A stretch of 21,202 nt of DNA. Source: Smittium mucronatum. Taxonomy: Eukaryota > Kickxellomycota > Harpellomycetes > Harpellales > Legeriomycetaceae. Within the stretch, counting starts at the first letter, position 1. Each line of letters opens with the position of its first letter. The translations under genes and the position numbers were made by a program. Of this stretch, positions 9,724 to 20,645 are shown in pieces. Below the pieces are notes generated by a model, which was not told the origin of the DNA, ran no database searches, and was given only the letters and a program-made list of their open reading frames with translations. The stretch spans positions 1 through 21,202 of the forward strand of contig LSSL01003122.1 of the NCBI GenBank assembly GCA_001953115.1. Direction: 5' to 3'.

Positions 9724-10157
9724 GTTATACTTGATAAAGCTATTAAAAAGTTTATAAGCTCACCCAACCCACTCTCCGGCCTCATTTTAGATTTCTGCTT
9801 AATAATGGGACAAAATTTACATCTTTATTATAATTATGAGTTAGGTTTTCTTAGAAAATATCAAACAATTTCAAACAATTAATTCTATCGTTTATTTTGC
9901 AATAAATTGATTTGGGGTGTATTTCTATCTTTTTTAATTTTTATCTTGTTCGAGGTGTGGCCTAATTTCTATTGAAATGTAGAACTCATGGTGGTGAATT
10001 CAAAAAAAGAAAGAAAGATAGAGAAAGATTAAATTATTTTGTAAATAAATATGGTTTTTTAATAGAAAATATTACAAAAAAATCGCCTTATGAAAATCAT
10101 CTGTACTATTTATTGATAAATACACTTTTATTTAAATTATTTAATCTATTATTCTAG
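9724..10157 (+). pseudogene. unassigned decayed coding region
   Basis: Frame 1 is open for 52 codons from 9724 (LDKAIKKFISSPNPLSGLIL, an ATG at 9805, then HLYYNYELGFLRKY) to TAA 9880. It continues with only a TGA near 9973 and a TAA near 10030, the middle being hydrophobic (a possible membrane segment ending ILFEVWPNFY). Frame 3 is then open 9972-10157 with a basic start (KKRKKDRERLNYFVNKYGF), possibly the continuation after a frameshift. C and G are locally commoner at 9760-9785 than in the flanks. No family is recognised. Confidence 0.22.
9861..9880. repeat. tandem duplication of a 10-bp unit
   Basis: TCAAACAATT occurs twice head to tail, ending at the first stop of the decayed frame above. 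A recent slippage duplication is likely. Confidence 0.75.
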
Positions 10158-10970
10158 AAATTATTATTACATTGTTTAATAGCTTAGAAAATTTTTTTTC
10201 TTGGCAAATTTTTATGAATTTTACACTCCTAAGATTATTTTTTTTGACCTTTTTTATTTAAGCCAATAGCATCAGCCGATTGTAATTTTGCCTTAAATTT
10301 TACAATATCACGTATTAAATTGCTCAATATACATCAAAAAATCTGATTGAAATTTCATATTAAACAGAGCAAACAATTAAAGTTTATATATCACTTTATT
10401 GAACCATTAAACATAATAAATCTTAATAAATTAAATTATATATTTTTGGAAACTTCATCTAACAAAATTACCCCTTAAGTTTATTGTAAACTATTATAGC
10501 TTTTACTATAACTTTTTTTTGTTTCAAAACCGTAGATTGTTTGAATATATATATATATATATACCCAATAGGTTAATAATTAGGTTATTGAAAAAATGGA
10601 AAATCTTATTTTTTTTTTCCAATAAAAGCACTTAAATAAAATTTAAGTTTTTATGGATAAACATGACATATAAATAACTTATTAAACTTCATTAAAAATA
10701 AATGCCTCTTTATCTGGATCCAAGAAATTTGTGACGAGTATTTTTTTTTTAGGAGCCTGGATGATAATCAAAAGATATTTATCCAAACTTAAATTAAATT
10801 ATGCTTCCCTGATTTTTTTTTAGTATCAGTGACTAAATATACTATATTTTGTTTCAGATTAATTGAATCCGGAAAAATTACATTTTAGGGAGAGCCGTAT
10901 CTTAATCTGTTCTGTCCAGAAAATTCCCTCCACGATTATTATAGTTTCTGATAGTTAAAATTGGTTGTAG
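10158..10970. other. A/T-rich spacer with (AT)n
   Basis: No gene is supported. A weak alternative reading frame (about 10826-11011) carries protein-like text such as LIESGKITF and VVDSRDFYKKLFEDKF, but with several stops. It overlaps the start of the next entry in another frame. Confidence 0.35.
10544..10563. repeat. (AT)n microsatellite
   Basis: About ten consecutive AT units. A shorter one of the same kind lies at about 16386-16398. Confidence 0.85.
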
Positions 10971-11354
10971 ATAGCAGAGATTTTTATAAGAAATTATTTG
11001 AAGATAAATTTTAGTTTTATAAATCTAGTATATTTTTTATTTATCCTTTTAGAATTTAGCTCTAAAAAGGAACCAAAAAATCTTTGAAATTATATGTACA
11101 CAGATTTGGACTTAAATGTGGCTTTTTATCTCCAATTATCCAAAATTTTGAACTGAATAAAGGTGAGGGTATATCGGACGATGGGTATTACTACTAAATT
11201 TTTTAGTTACAAAATATTCAGACCTGAAAAGGATTCTATTATTGCATATTATATAAATAAAATTTTTTTTTTGCGCGTTTTTTTTTACTGCTGTTTTTTT
11301 GCATATTTTTTACCGATTTTATCTACCGATAAAATCTCTTATCAAGAAAAATAG
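10971..11354 (+). pseudogene. 128-codon reading frame broken only by two TGA codons
   Basis: Frame 3 runs from just after a TAG (10968) to TAG at 11352, with TGA at 11085 and 11154 as the only interruptions. The last part (GTG at 11163, 63 codons) includes VRVYRTMGITTKFFSYKIF and then a strongly hydrophobic run (FFLRVFFYCCFFAYFLPIL) that would be a membrane segment. A competing frame at 11058-11186 also looks protein-like (YVHRFGLKCGFLSP, then NKGEGISDDGYYY), so which frame was once coding is unclear. No domain is recognised. Confidence 0.25.
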
Positions 11355-11813
11355 TTAAGAATTTTCCGGATTGTTTAAAATTTTAAATTTTTGCTAATAA
11401 AAAACTAAAAACATATATGGTAACGGTTCCATATCACTTATTCTGATTTCAACTATATTTCTGGAAAAAAAAAAAAAAACAACCTCAATTACCTAAATTC
11501 TAACATTAAACCAATAAATTCGAAATACGGAGCTTATAGAGCAACAGAGGAACCTTTTTTGATGAAAATTTAATAATATTTTCATTTTTTTAATTTCTTT
11601 TAAATTATCTTATTAGAAATATTCGTTGAAATTTTTTTGAGGGACCGAAGATTCTAAAAAAAAAAATTGATAGGCCGTTTTAAGCTATATCCACACTTTA
11701 TTTGTAGTGTAAATTATTTAATTTAAAATGAATACTTTTCCAAATAGTATAAAATTCCTAATACTTCCTTTTATAGTTAGTAGAAATTACAAAGTTATAA
11801 TACTATAAAATCC
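11355..11813. other. A/T-rich spacer
   Basis: No gene or RNA is seen. It contains an A run of about 15 at 11466-11480. Confidence 0.5.
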
Positions 11814-11845
11814 GATAGGCGATAGGTGATAGGTGATAGGTGATT
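11814..11845. repeat. 7-bp minisatellite (GATAGGT)
   Basis: GATAGGC followed by three perfect GATAGGT units and a partial GATT. The next 50 bases hold degenerate variants (GATTGG, GATTTG), so the array was probably longer. The ORF that reads through it (11847-12086) owes its tryptophan-rich start to the repeat and is not listed as a gene. The unit is G-rich on the + strand, but I do not identify it as telomeric. Confidence 0.8.
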
Positions 11846-12086
11846 ATTGATTTGTGATTGGTTGTTTGTGATTGGCTATTGGCGATTGGAGGAAAGTGGG
11901 ATAAAGATTAGGGACCTTTGGCTCCTCAACCAGTCTATAACTATTACCCATTATCATTCAAAAAGTTTCAACTGTTCCTCGGCACGAAAGACCCGCAGAA
12001 ATTTTTTTGTGTTTTTATGTTTAGATTTGATTAGTTTATATATTTGGTACAGGTATATCTTAGTTATTGAATTGATAACTTCGTAA

Positions 12087-12983
12087 AAAAATTGTGAATC
12101 TAAAGGAGCTGTGATAATCAGATTATAAATTTTAACAATTTACAACATAATTTGGTTTATTTGTTACATTAATAATCAATATCTATTAAATAATTGAAAA
12201 TATAAAACCAAAATATGCAAAATTTTAGATTATTAAAGTAGATGTGTACCATTAAAAACTGAAACAATATTTATGTTTTCTTTACATTTAAGGGGCTTAA
12301 TTGATTGATTAAATGAAAAAAAAACTAGCATTGAATAAATGACCATTTCATTAGCTTTTTTTTTTGGTGTAACATCTGGTAATTTTAAATGATAACTTTT
12401 TCTATTAAATATATCTAAAAACTTTATTAAATTTAAACATTATTTTCAAAAAAAATTGCATTTTTATATTTTACCCTTTTATCTAAACTCATAAATTAAT
12501 TGAAAGACTTATTTAAATTCATAAATGCGGATATAAGAAATGGTTACATAAAGAGATTTTTTGATTTTGAAAAATAAAAAGATATTCACAAATTCTTTTT
12601 CCCTATTAATCTCAGTAAAAGATACAAGATTATCTTTTTTAGACCAAGTTAACACTGTATATAATTTCTTATAAAAAATAGGATTATTTTTGTGAAAAGA
12701 TATGATAAAGATTCAATAAAACCATATTTTTCCAATTAAATGTGAAGTTTTTATGGTTTAAAATAAAATTTTGAGTACCGAAATTAATCTAAGACTATTT
12801 TATAAAGAAACTGAACCATGCTTAAATAAAATATTCAACATATTTTATCTTGATATTTTTATATCTTAAAATATGATTGGATTTTAAGGAATATTATATT
12901 TCTGATAAGCCCAAAAAACTCTTTGCTTCATTTTATTTAATGATTCGATGCCGACTCTGTAGATATTTTTTTAAAAAAAGTGA
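12087..12983. other. A/T-rich spacer
   Basis: No gene is supported. Short protein-like snippets on the + strand near 12640-12710 and 12850-12960 are too broken to call. Confidence 0.4.
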
Positions 12984-13127
12984 GATTTTATTGGAGATAA
13001 TTTGGAGAGTTTTTTCCATCGAGTTGACTTAATAGACATTCAACAAAATATTAAATCGAATAAGAAAACATGTTTGTCTTTTGAAAACATAATATGCAAA
13101 CACGTCTTTTTAATAACGCTCTATTAG
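12984..13127 (+). pseudogene. possible SWIM zinc-finger remnant
   Basis: Frame 3 is open for 47 codons between TGA 12981 and TAG 13125. It ends CLSFENIICKHVF (13071-13109). SWIM fingers have CxC, a short gap, then CxH, commonly written as CTC...CKH near the C-terminus of MULE transposases. Here the first C (13071-13073) and the CKH (13095-13103) are present, the second C is replaced by Ser, and the gap is short. With no MULE core recognised upstream on this strand, the match may be accidental. Confidence 0.25.
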
Positions 13128-14176
13128 AGAATTTATCTAATTTATGTAGTCATATATATATAAACTTCCAATTAAAGAAATTACATCCTTTTATGCCTTA
13201 AAAGATAAAAAAAAATTGAGAGAGATACTAGTTAATTACTTACAAATTATCTGATTCAAAATTAAATGAGTAATGTCTCAAGTAAATTCATTTATATTTC
13301 TCTTTTTTTTTAAGCTAGATTTATATTTATTAGAAGTATGTGTGATGAAATGAACCTTCCATTTTTTAAATAGTTGAATAATTCTTTGATGTATCCTAAT
13401 ATTCGAAAATAGACCCAGCTATAACGGAATCAATATAATTTTAATAAAAAATAAAAAATTACAATTTAATAATATTTAATAATATTTAGAACTATTGGTG
13501 GTATTTTTATCTATCTTTTAGGCACCATAAATCTGTTGGAGTTTTATATTGGAACCCTAAAAATGAGACCATGAATCTCATCAGCCTAAATTGTTATAAG
13601 TAATTTCTTTTATAATATAATATTATCTAATTTGTTCTAATTATTGATAATTCCAGGGTGAATAATAAAATATTTATTTGTATAACGACCCTTATTCTAA
13701 GCTCCAGAATAATTATGAACAAACTTGAGTAAATTTATATTTTTCGTTGAATTATTAAGACAATTTTAAGTATCATATAATACCATCGTGTAAGTTAAAT
13801 GATGGAGGAGCTTTTTTTTAATATTAATAGGAGGATTAATCATTCATAAATAAAAATATATATTTGGAGTCTCTATTAATTTTTTTGTCTCATTAATTAA
13901 TAGATGCCTGCAATAAGAATACGAATAGATATTCAAAATTTTATGTGGTATTAATTAGTTCGTTAAATTTAATTTTTAAGCAAATTGTATAAATTAATAG
14001 AAATTTTTTTTTTTATCGAATGATAAATTACTTATAAAGATCAATGATTATATAAATGGCCCTTTTTATCGAATAAGCTTTATTAAAAAAAATTAAATTT
14101 TTTTTTTTTAAGATTTAGAATCATTTGATTTCTTTATAATGTCTTTTATATATTTATGATCTTATAAAGTGGATAA
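13128..14176. other. A/T-rich spacer
   Basis: No gene is seen. There is a small hairpin near 13563-13581 (ATGAGA and TCTCAT) and a 10-bp tandem near 13466-13485. Neither has a neighbour that would give it a role. Confidence 0.45.
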
Positions 14177-14437
14177 TTCCTATATCGAATATTACTACTT
14201 ATATTTGTACCTATACTCTTTCTAAAAAATTAGATGCTACTTATTAATAATAAAAAATGTAAATTTTCCGATTTAAGCTTACTTTTATTGTTATTTATTA
14301 TTTTAAGTGGCTCTTTAAAAGATATATTAGAAATTTTAATCAAATTTCACTTTTACTCCTCAATAAACAGTCATAGAAAGTTGTTTTTCAGCTTTAAATT
14401 CAAAAAATGGAAACAATTACTAACAAAGAATTTCTAA
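14177..14437 (+). CDS. small hydrophobic ORF, hypothetical
   Basis: ATG at 14234 gives 67 codons. An N-terminal LSLLLLLFIILSG segment could be a signal anchor, and the C-terminal end is basic (FKFKKWKQLLTKNF). The same frame is open upstream to 14177, broken only by a TAG right before the ATG. I see no start-site motif or homology. Leucine-rich ORFs of this length arise easily here, so this is probably not a gene. Confidence 0.15.
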
Positions 14438-15739
14438 ATTGAGACCCCCCTCTCCCAATAAACAATTTCATTCATTTATTTACCACAATTAATTAATTAA
14501 ATTTAGTTTTTAAAAATTGATTTTATAATCATCGTAGAATTTATCATTTAATTGTGGTGTAATAAGACATCCATTATAGTAATCATTGGATTTTAAAAAT
14601 TTTAAATTTTTGTATTAATTTTTTTTTTTTAATATTTAATTGTAGTGGTGAAATTGTACTAAGAGTTTTTTTTTATACTTAACCGAACTATTGTCATGTA
14701 TTAGTAGTAAATGAGTGTGCTTTTAACTTTATTTGGATTTATTTAGAAATTTTTTAAATATTTTCTTCATTGATGAATATTGGAAACCCTTCTAGATGAA
14801 TACAATCCCCTAATAAATTTCATTTTTGTTTATCCCATTATAAAACATATCGATAAGTTCTCCTTTATATATATCCTTTTCTAAAAAATATATCGTAAAT
14901 TACGAATATTATATTTTATTTGTATTTGAATCAATTACTTCTTAAATTTCACCAAGAAAAATACCTAAAAGCCTCACTGTTTCCCTAGATATATATAGTC
15001 CGTTTTTAAATTTTTAAATAACTATGATGTACTTTTAAATTCAAAATTGCTTATACAGGGCATACTATTTTTCCATACTCCTTTCAAACACGAATAAGAT
15101 GCTAGATTTCAGGATTCAGACATAAATGTATTGATTTTTTAAATATTTTTTTTCCGAAATCCCAAAAAAGTTTTTTTATTATTTTTTTTTTGAACCGCCA
15201 AGAATTCGAAACTTTTATCTGAGTTATTATAATTTATACCCCGAATTTTTTCCTAATAGATTTATTTAATTAAATAATTCTTTTTCAGTGGTATAAATAT
15301 TATTTTAATTTCATTTTCGGTTTAATTTAGCTATTTTGGATGAACAGATGTTTTTAAAAATAAGCAATATTACGAAATACATATTTATTTATTTTTAATT
15401 TAAAATTATATCGTATTTAAATTCAAATTAACACCAATATTCGAACATATATTTTTTCATAAGTTCTTTTCTAATACCTACATGTCACATGGGGGAGTTT
15501 TTTTATTAACTCATTTCAAAGATTATGAAGCCCCATAGATATAAATAACCATGGGTTTGATTAAGCTATTACTCTTTGAATGTGTGCCTAAAATAATTCC
15601 CAATTTTTCCTATTACGACTTTAATCCTGAATGAGACTTTTCATTTAACGAAACTAATGTTTTTTTTGAAATTTTTTCCTAATTAATCTGTGTTTCATCT
15701 AAATTGAATATCTTAATAATATAAATAAATTAAGAATAA
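14438..15739. other. A/T-rich spacer
   Basis: About 1.3 kb with no supported gene or RNA. There is a C-rich patch just after 14442. Otherwise it holds T and A runs. Confidence 0.5.
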
Positions 15740-16072
15740 ATTTTTTTGAAAGTATTAAAATTTCTGATCTTGGAATGGAAAATAACCTCCTTCATCTGTT
15801 ATTATACTGAGCTCATCAGAAAGTTTTCCGATGACTCAATATCTAAACAAAAATCCCCCTCTGAAATTTTAATATTGTGAAATACTTGTTTTTTTACAAA
15901 TTTATTGACCCAACCCTGTTTGCTGAAAAGGTGGAAACCTTATAATTTGGGTAATTTGCTTTTGTATCTTCTAAAATTAGCTTAGATTTTTTTCTTTATG
16001 GTCACTTTTTTTTTGTTGGGTTTTATTATAACTGAAAATTTGTCCAAATTTTCAACATACTCCCCATATTAA
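15740..16072 (+). pseudogene. 110-codon reading frame with one TGA and one TAG
   Basis: Frame 2 between TAA 15737 and TAA 16070 has only TGA 15878 and TAG 15983. It reads ICYYTELIRKFSDDSISK and later PCLLKRWKPYNLGN, followed by a hydrophobic stretch (FFFMVTFFLLGFII) that could have been a membrane segment. There is no ATG near its beginning. The residue mix is more protein-like than that of most spacer ORFs. No family is recognised; it may be a fragment of a dead gene. Confidence 0.28.
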
Positions 16073-16699
16073 ATATGATATTATATCTTATATTAATAAA
16101 TTTTAAAGCGCCTTTTTGATTTTTTTTTCTTCTACCTCTCTTATTTTATTAGAATTTTTAAATATATAAACATATTACTATCATTATAACTCTTCTTTTG
16201 CCACTTTGGCTGCACTCATCTCTACTCTCATAATATCCAATAACTCAATCTTTTCTAAAATTGAAATACAGATTTTTTTGGATGGCTATTTCTAAATTTT
16301 CCATTTCTATAAAATAAAATAAATTGAACAAGGAAAATTTAAATTGATAATTCATATTTTATCCTTATAATTTTGTTATTTAAAAATATATATATATAAC
16401 TATTCAATTTCATTTCATTTAGCCAGGAATTCAAAAAAATATCTTGATTTAAATTCTTAGATTTTATTTAATAAAATTATACGGCGAAAATAAGAAATTC
16501 GCAAATTCCAAACACGTTAAAATTGATTTATACCCGTAAATTCTTTCCATTGGGTCTATATTCATATCTTTTGAAGGAAGTTAAAGACTACAAGTCACCT
16601 GTAAAAAATTGATTCCCAATGCTATACCTGATTTATATTAAATTTTCACTTATATTTCGATTATTTTATGACCTGTCTTTTTGGATCCTACTTTTTTAG
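16073..16699. other. A/T-rich flank of the DIRS-like relic
   Basis: No gene is supported. It marks the change from plain A/T-rich spacer to the more G+C-containing, T-skewed relic on its right. If the element once carried a tyrosine recombinase it should end near here, but I could not identify the recombinase motifs. Confidence 0.35.
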
Positions 16700-17794
16700 C
16701 CGCATATATAATCTATCTGTGGGATAATCTTTCGGTACTGTTTTTATCTCTGGCTTAAATGTTAAAAATATAATTTTCATGTATTTAATTGTTGCGGATT
16801 TTTTTTAATACTCCAGTTAATTCTCAGAGATTTTATTTGGAAAATATTCTCATCGTTTTCCAAATGTTTCAAGCATATTTCTGTAGCTTTTTTTGATTTT
16901 TTGATTGAGTACCAAATTTAAGGTTAAATTTTTTCTCCAATTGGTACTGCAGTATGCTTGCTGACATGCAGCTCACTTCTTGGTCTCTAAAAGATTTTCA
17001 GATTCAGAAAAATGACAACCTTTTTTTTTTCTCATATAATACACGTAATTCGTTGATTTTTGAACTTCCCAATTTAAAGATCATGTAAATTTTCTTATTT
17101 TTGTTTTTTAATTCTTTTAACAGAATAATTATCTTTCTTTCGGATATAATTATCTTTTTTTATGGGAAAAATTTCACTTAATATTCAAAAAAATCTTTAA
17201 TTGCATCATTTCCGAGGCTGGTTTTAAACGCAAATATCATAAAAATTTAGCCAAAATAATACAACTTTGCTGATTGAAATTCTATTTTGATTTTTTTTCC
17301 CCATGATATAAATCCTTTTTGGCACTATTTGTAGCTTTTGGTGGTTTTTGGTTCAGTATATCTCTCAATTAGACACTTATATGAGTATAAAAGCTATTAA
17401 TTCTTGTAACTGATAACTTTCATTCTTTCATTTCCAACTTTGGGTATGTATTGTTGATATCTATGGGCGCTAAAACTGTTAACTTTAAAGGTGTGGGTTA
17501 ACAGTACTTTTTTGGAAATTTTATAATTATTAATATCAATTAAAACTGTTCTGAAATTAATTTTTTGGGGTTTTCAAGTATTGATGTTGGGGGATTTGTT
17601 AAATTGCGCATTTTTCCAGAGTCACGGATGTATCTATTCTTTTTTTATTAGGGTTCTGTTATAATCTTCTTGTAATTAATATTTTTTAGTTGTTTTTTGA
17701 CTGCAATGCCATGAATTTCGTCATTAGAAGACCCTATTTTCTTTTTATTTAATAAAAAAGGTTTTAGGTCAGCTCAAATTATCATTCTTTGATT

Positions 17795-18176
17795 TATTTG
17801 CTTGGAAGCCAATCTGCTAGAATTTTTTCCTTTCCCTTTATATGTATGAGACAAGAATTTAAAATTTTCTTGATTTTTATATTCAGCTATTTTTTCCTAG
17901 GTTTTAATATTATAGATTGGATTTGTTCTTTCTTTCTATAATATAACCTTTTTTGTGTTATTTTTAGTGTTTATTTGAACTTTAAGCTCTCCAAGATAAT
18001 ATTTCATGGATTTCAAAGCATTTAATATTGTTGCTGCTTAATTTTAATTAGATGATTTCTGTGTGTTTTCCATGCTCCAAGCACCAGGAAGTGACATAAT
18101 TCTGCTTTTAATTCCACATACTGATCCATATACATCCATTTTGTCAGATAAGTCACCTTTTTCAAGTAACTGTTTT
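17795..18176 (-). other. RNase H domain of the DIRS-like relic
   Basis: The frame reads SDKMDVYGSV at the place of TDAS..GWGA, then LPGAWSMENTQKSSN (GAWSMEN at 18085-18065), TILNALKSMKYYLGELKVQI, NTKNNTKKVIL where TDN.TA is expected, and SHTYKGKGKNSSRLASKQIN (17851-17795) in place of HIPGxxNxxADxLSR. The order and spacing match RNase H of DIRS elements. The Asp of the TDN motif is changed to Lys, and two TAA codons replace the segment carrying the conserved Glu, so two of the acidic residues are gone. Confidence 0.7.
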
Positions 18177-18667
18177 AATCCTAGTGTTCAGTAGCTCCAA
18201 ACTTTGATTTTTTTTGTCTGTACACTTCATACCGCTCTTTTTTTGCTTGACAGTGGACAGGAAGAATTTTAAGTGCAATCTTACCCCTCCATAGACATAT
18301 TTATGTTTTATTGGGGCTACATGTATTTGAAGTTTGCTATTTCCAACTACCACTGCCGAATAAAAGAGACCATTTAGGTTCATTTCCTTCATCGCAGCTT
18401 TTTTATAACACTTTTGTTATTTCTCCCCTTATTCTTTTTGGGCGCTTTTGTTTCAGATTTATTTTAATTCTGTATGTGTAGATAAAGTACCTAGGGGGTT
18501 TACGTTTTTTCAATTGTTCTATTAATAATTTCTTGGGTTTTATTTCAAACCTGGGATTGTGTAAGTGTTTCTTAACCAGCTTGGTATGCCTATTACATTT
18601 ATTTTCTGATACTTCCAGTATATATACACTTTGTATGTAAAATATCAGAAGTATGATTATTTACCTT

Positions 18668-18984
18668 ATCATCTCCAGGAATACTACATCGTTTTTTTTT
18701 AATATTCTTGGATATTTTTAAATCAAAACTCAGACTTTGTAACACTTATGTCTTTTTTTTGCGGATAAAACGATTATTCTTGAGGGCTCTGTATTTAAAG
18801 GGATACTGTGCTATGCAGATTTTATTTTCAATTAAGTAATGAGGTCTTCTGTAAGAGTAAGTTCTCTCATAAGCTTAACCCCCTACATATTTAATCCTTG
18901 TTTTATAACAAATTTGTTTAATTTTGTAGTATTCAGGAGGGTTCTGATCTTTTTTGCTCCGTCTTTGGAAAATATTGGCGAAAG
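18668..18984 (-). other. RT core of the DIRS-like relic
   Basis: One frame gives FSKDGAKKIRTLLNTTKLNK, then GLNM, a TAG, GVKLMRELTLTEDLI, and LKIKSA-stop-HSIPLNTEPS. DIRS-type RTs have a FKMEGI..L..L block before the LDLKDAYxxIPI motif, and this order fits. In motif A (18831-18802) the expected catalytic Asp is Lys and the following Tyr is a TAG. After a frame change come SLSFDLKIS (the LPFGLxxAP block, about 18738-18712) and PGDD (18679-18668) where YLDD is expected: both Asp are kept, Tyr-Leu is lost. The spacing between these two blocks is shorter than in the family, suggesting a small deletion. The enzyme cannot be active. Confidence 0.7.
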
Positions 18985-19670
18985 TACTTCTTTTTTACAT
19001 CTAAAACTTTTTTTTATTGCACCCGATTGTAGGCACTGCTTTTCCATATAACTTATAGGTTTTTGATGACGCTTCTGCAGAACTTACTCCTTTTTCTGGA
19101 TTGGCAGTGATAATTTGGTAAGGATTATTTTGTACCCTTCTCTCGCTATTTGATGGTACCTTGAGTTTTTTTCGTGCTTAAGCCAATTTTTGATATTTTT
19201 GGGAAACCGAGAGGGGATTAGTGCGCATTTTTTTGGGTAAAGCTTCTTTTTTATCCTTGATTTTCATATTAATTCACTGAAAGGCAATATTTTTTTAAGA
19301 CTCTAACCTCTGCTCCAATATTTGTTCTGTTAAGAAAAAAACAATTTTTCCTCCAAATATGCTTTCCCATTGCTTTCTATGCTTCGATACATAATAGATC
19401 CGTTTTTTACAGTATTTTTCTCGATCGAATTTCTTTTAGAGACACTATTCCTTTTTTTTAAGTTTTCTAAAACCCCGAGAATTTGATGAGGTCAGATCCT
19501 AGAGGGATTTTCTGTCTTTATTTCTATTTTTTTGGGATCTTTATTCTCTGCCTGAGAGATTTTTTTATTTCTGATGCAGCTTGGTCTATAATTTTCAATG
19601 AAATTTTGTGATTTTCCACTGTAAAAACTTCATCCATCCCTATATTCTGCGTGATTTCTGGTCTTTGGTT

Positions 19671-19680
19671 GGGGGGGGGG
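19671..19680. repeat. homopolymer G10 within the DIRS-like relic
   Basis: Ten consecutive G on the + strand (C10 on the coding strand, a Pro run). The longest G or C run I noticed in the window, and a likely site of frameshift. Confidence 0.85.
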
Positions 19681-20480
19681 TTAACGATTTTGGCTCTGAT
19701 AAACCGGTAGATCTTGGATTCCTATCTTGAAATTCTCATATTTTGGGGGGTTTTGGGATTGAATTTGCACTGATATTCCTTTTTTTTTCTCAGGAGCTGG
19801 CAAAGATTCCTCTTTGTATTATTAAGCATCCTTAGCTAATTCAACTCTTGTGAGTGCTTTGCACTTTTGGGGGTATCTTAATTTGAGTCTGAATAGAATA
19901 TTTGCATTTCAACCGATTTCCTCAGTAAAAAAACCGAATTTTAATTCTGAAGGGCTCTCAGTTTATAAGAATAGCCTAGTGAGCTCCCCATTATGGACCA
20001 CAATTATAATAGGTCGAAGGTCTGTTGTTATTAACCAGCGAGCAGATTACCTTTTTTAAAAAATGGATAGTAATTTTAATACTCTAATTTATGTAATACC
20101 TTTATAGAATCCATATTTTATTTCAGATTCCTATTTTTTTTGGGTGATACATATCGAAACACGAATTTGTGCTCGTGATTATTTCCACTTATCCAAACCT
20201 ATTTTTATGGGCTGAAATCCCAGCTTCCATGGGCGTTCGTATCAGTGTCTTTAGAATAGATATTTTTAGTTTTATTGATTCCAGCTTATATTTTTGGGTC
20301 TTCAGTGCTCATTAATCTATCAAAAACTGCGCCAAGCTCTTGAAGATATGCTTTGACTGATTAAATAGTTTGAGATAGATCATTGTTTATATTTTTTTGG
20401 ATTTCAAGTTAGTTTTTCTCGGAGTTAATATGGCCTTAATTTATTTTTCCTAACGCGGAATGTGGCTTTGAAAATAGCTA

Positions 20481-20645
20481 ATGTTTATACGAGGGCATAT
20501 TATATCTTTTATTCTATTTGGACATGTTTTCATTTTACATTTCATAATTTATAATACAAATAAAGTAAAAATTTGGGCTGAAACAGCCTACCACTAATCA
20601 TTTAGCAGACCTTAGTTCCCGAGAAACGGTCAAGGCTTATCTAAC
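20481..20645. other. right edge of the DIRS-like relic
   Basis: The composition change at about 20645 marks the end of the more G+C-containing island. The last 80 bases (20565-20645) look conserved-like rather than random. On the + strand they read KIWAETAYH in one frame and LADLSSRETVKAY in another, which may be coincidence. It could be a terminal or leader region of the element; no matching copy was found at the other end. Confidence 0.3.

Larger units (their letters stand above)
16700..20480 (-). pseudogene. DIRS-like retroelement (gag/RT/RNase H), decayed
   Basis: DIRS elements are retrotransposons with RT and RNase H that integrate with a tyrosine recombinase instead of an integrase. 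Reading downward: a gag-like N-terminal part (20360-20286, VKAYLQELGAVFDRLMSTED); a possible zinc-knuckle remnant near 20011-19979 (YYNCGP); charged linkers (19560-19060); the RT core (about 18984-18668); a linker matching the region between RT and RNase H (18392-18162, 76 codons); RNase H (18176-17795); and NPPTSIL...ISEQ...LILIIIKFPKK (17596-17505), the segment found after RNase H in DIRS and Ngaro elements. From 18176 to about 17420 the frame holds for some 250 codons with about ten stops. Elsewhere several frameshifts are needed. No recombinase or terminal repeats were recognised. The exact subfamily and ends are uncertain. Confidence 0.75.

Noticed and set aside
11847..12086. 79-codon ORF
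   Set aside because: Its start lies in the degenerate GATAGGT/GATTGG repeat, which produces the Trp-rich N-terminus; the remainder shows no family features.
18839..20059. Two + strand ORFs (18839-19051 and 19850-20059)
   Set aside because: Both are antisense to the DIRS-like relic.
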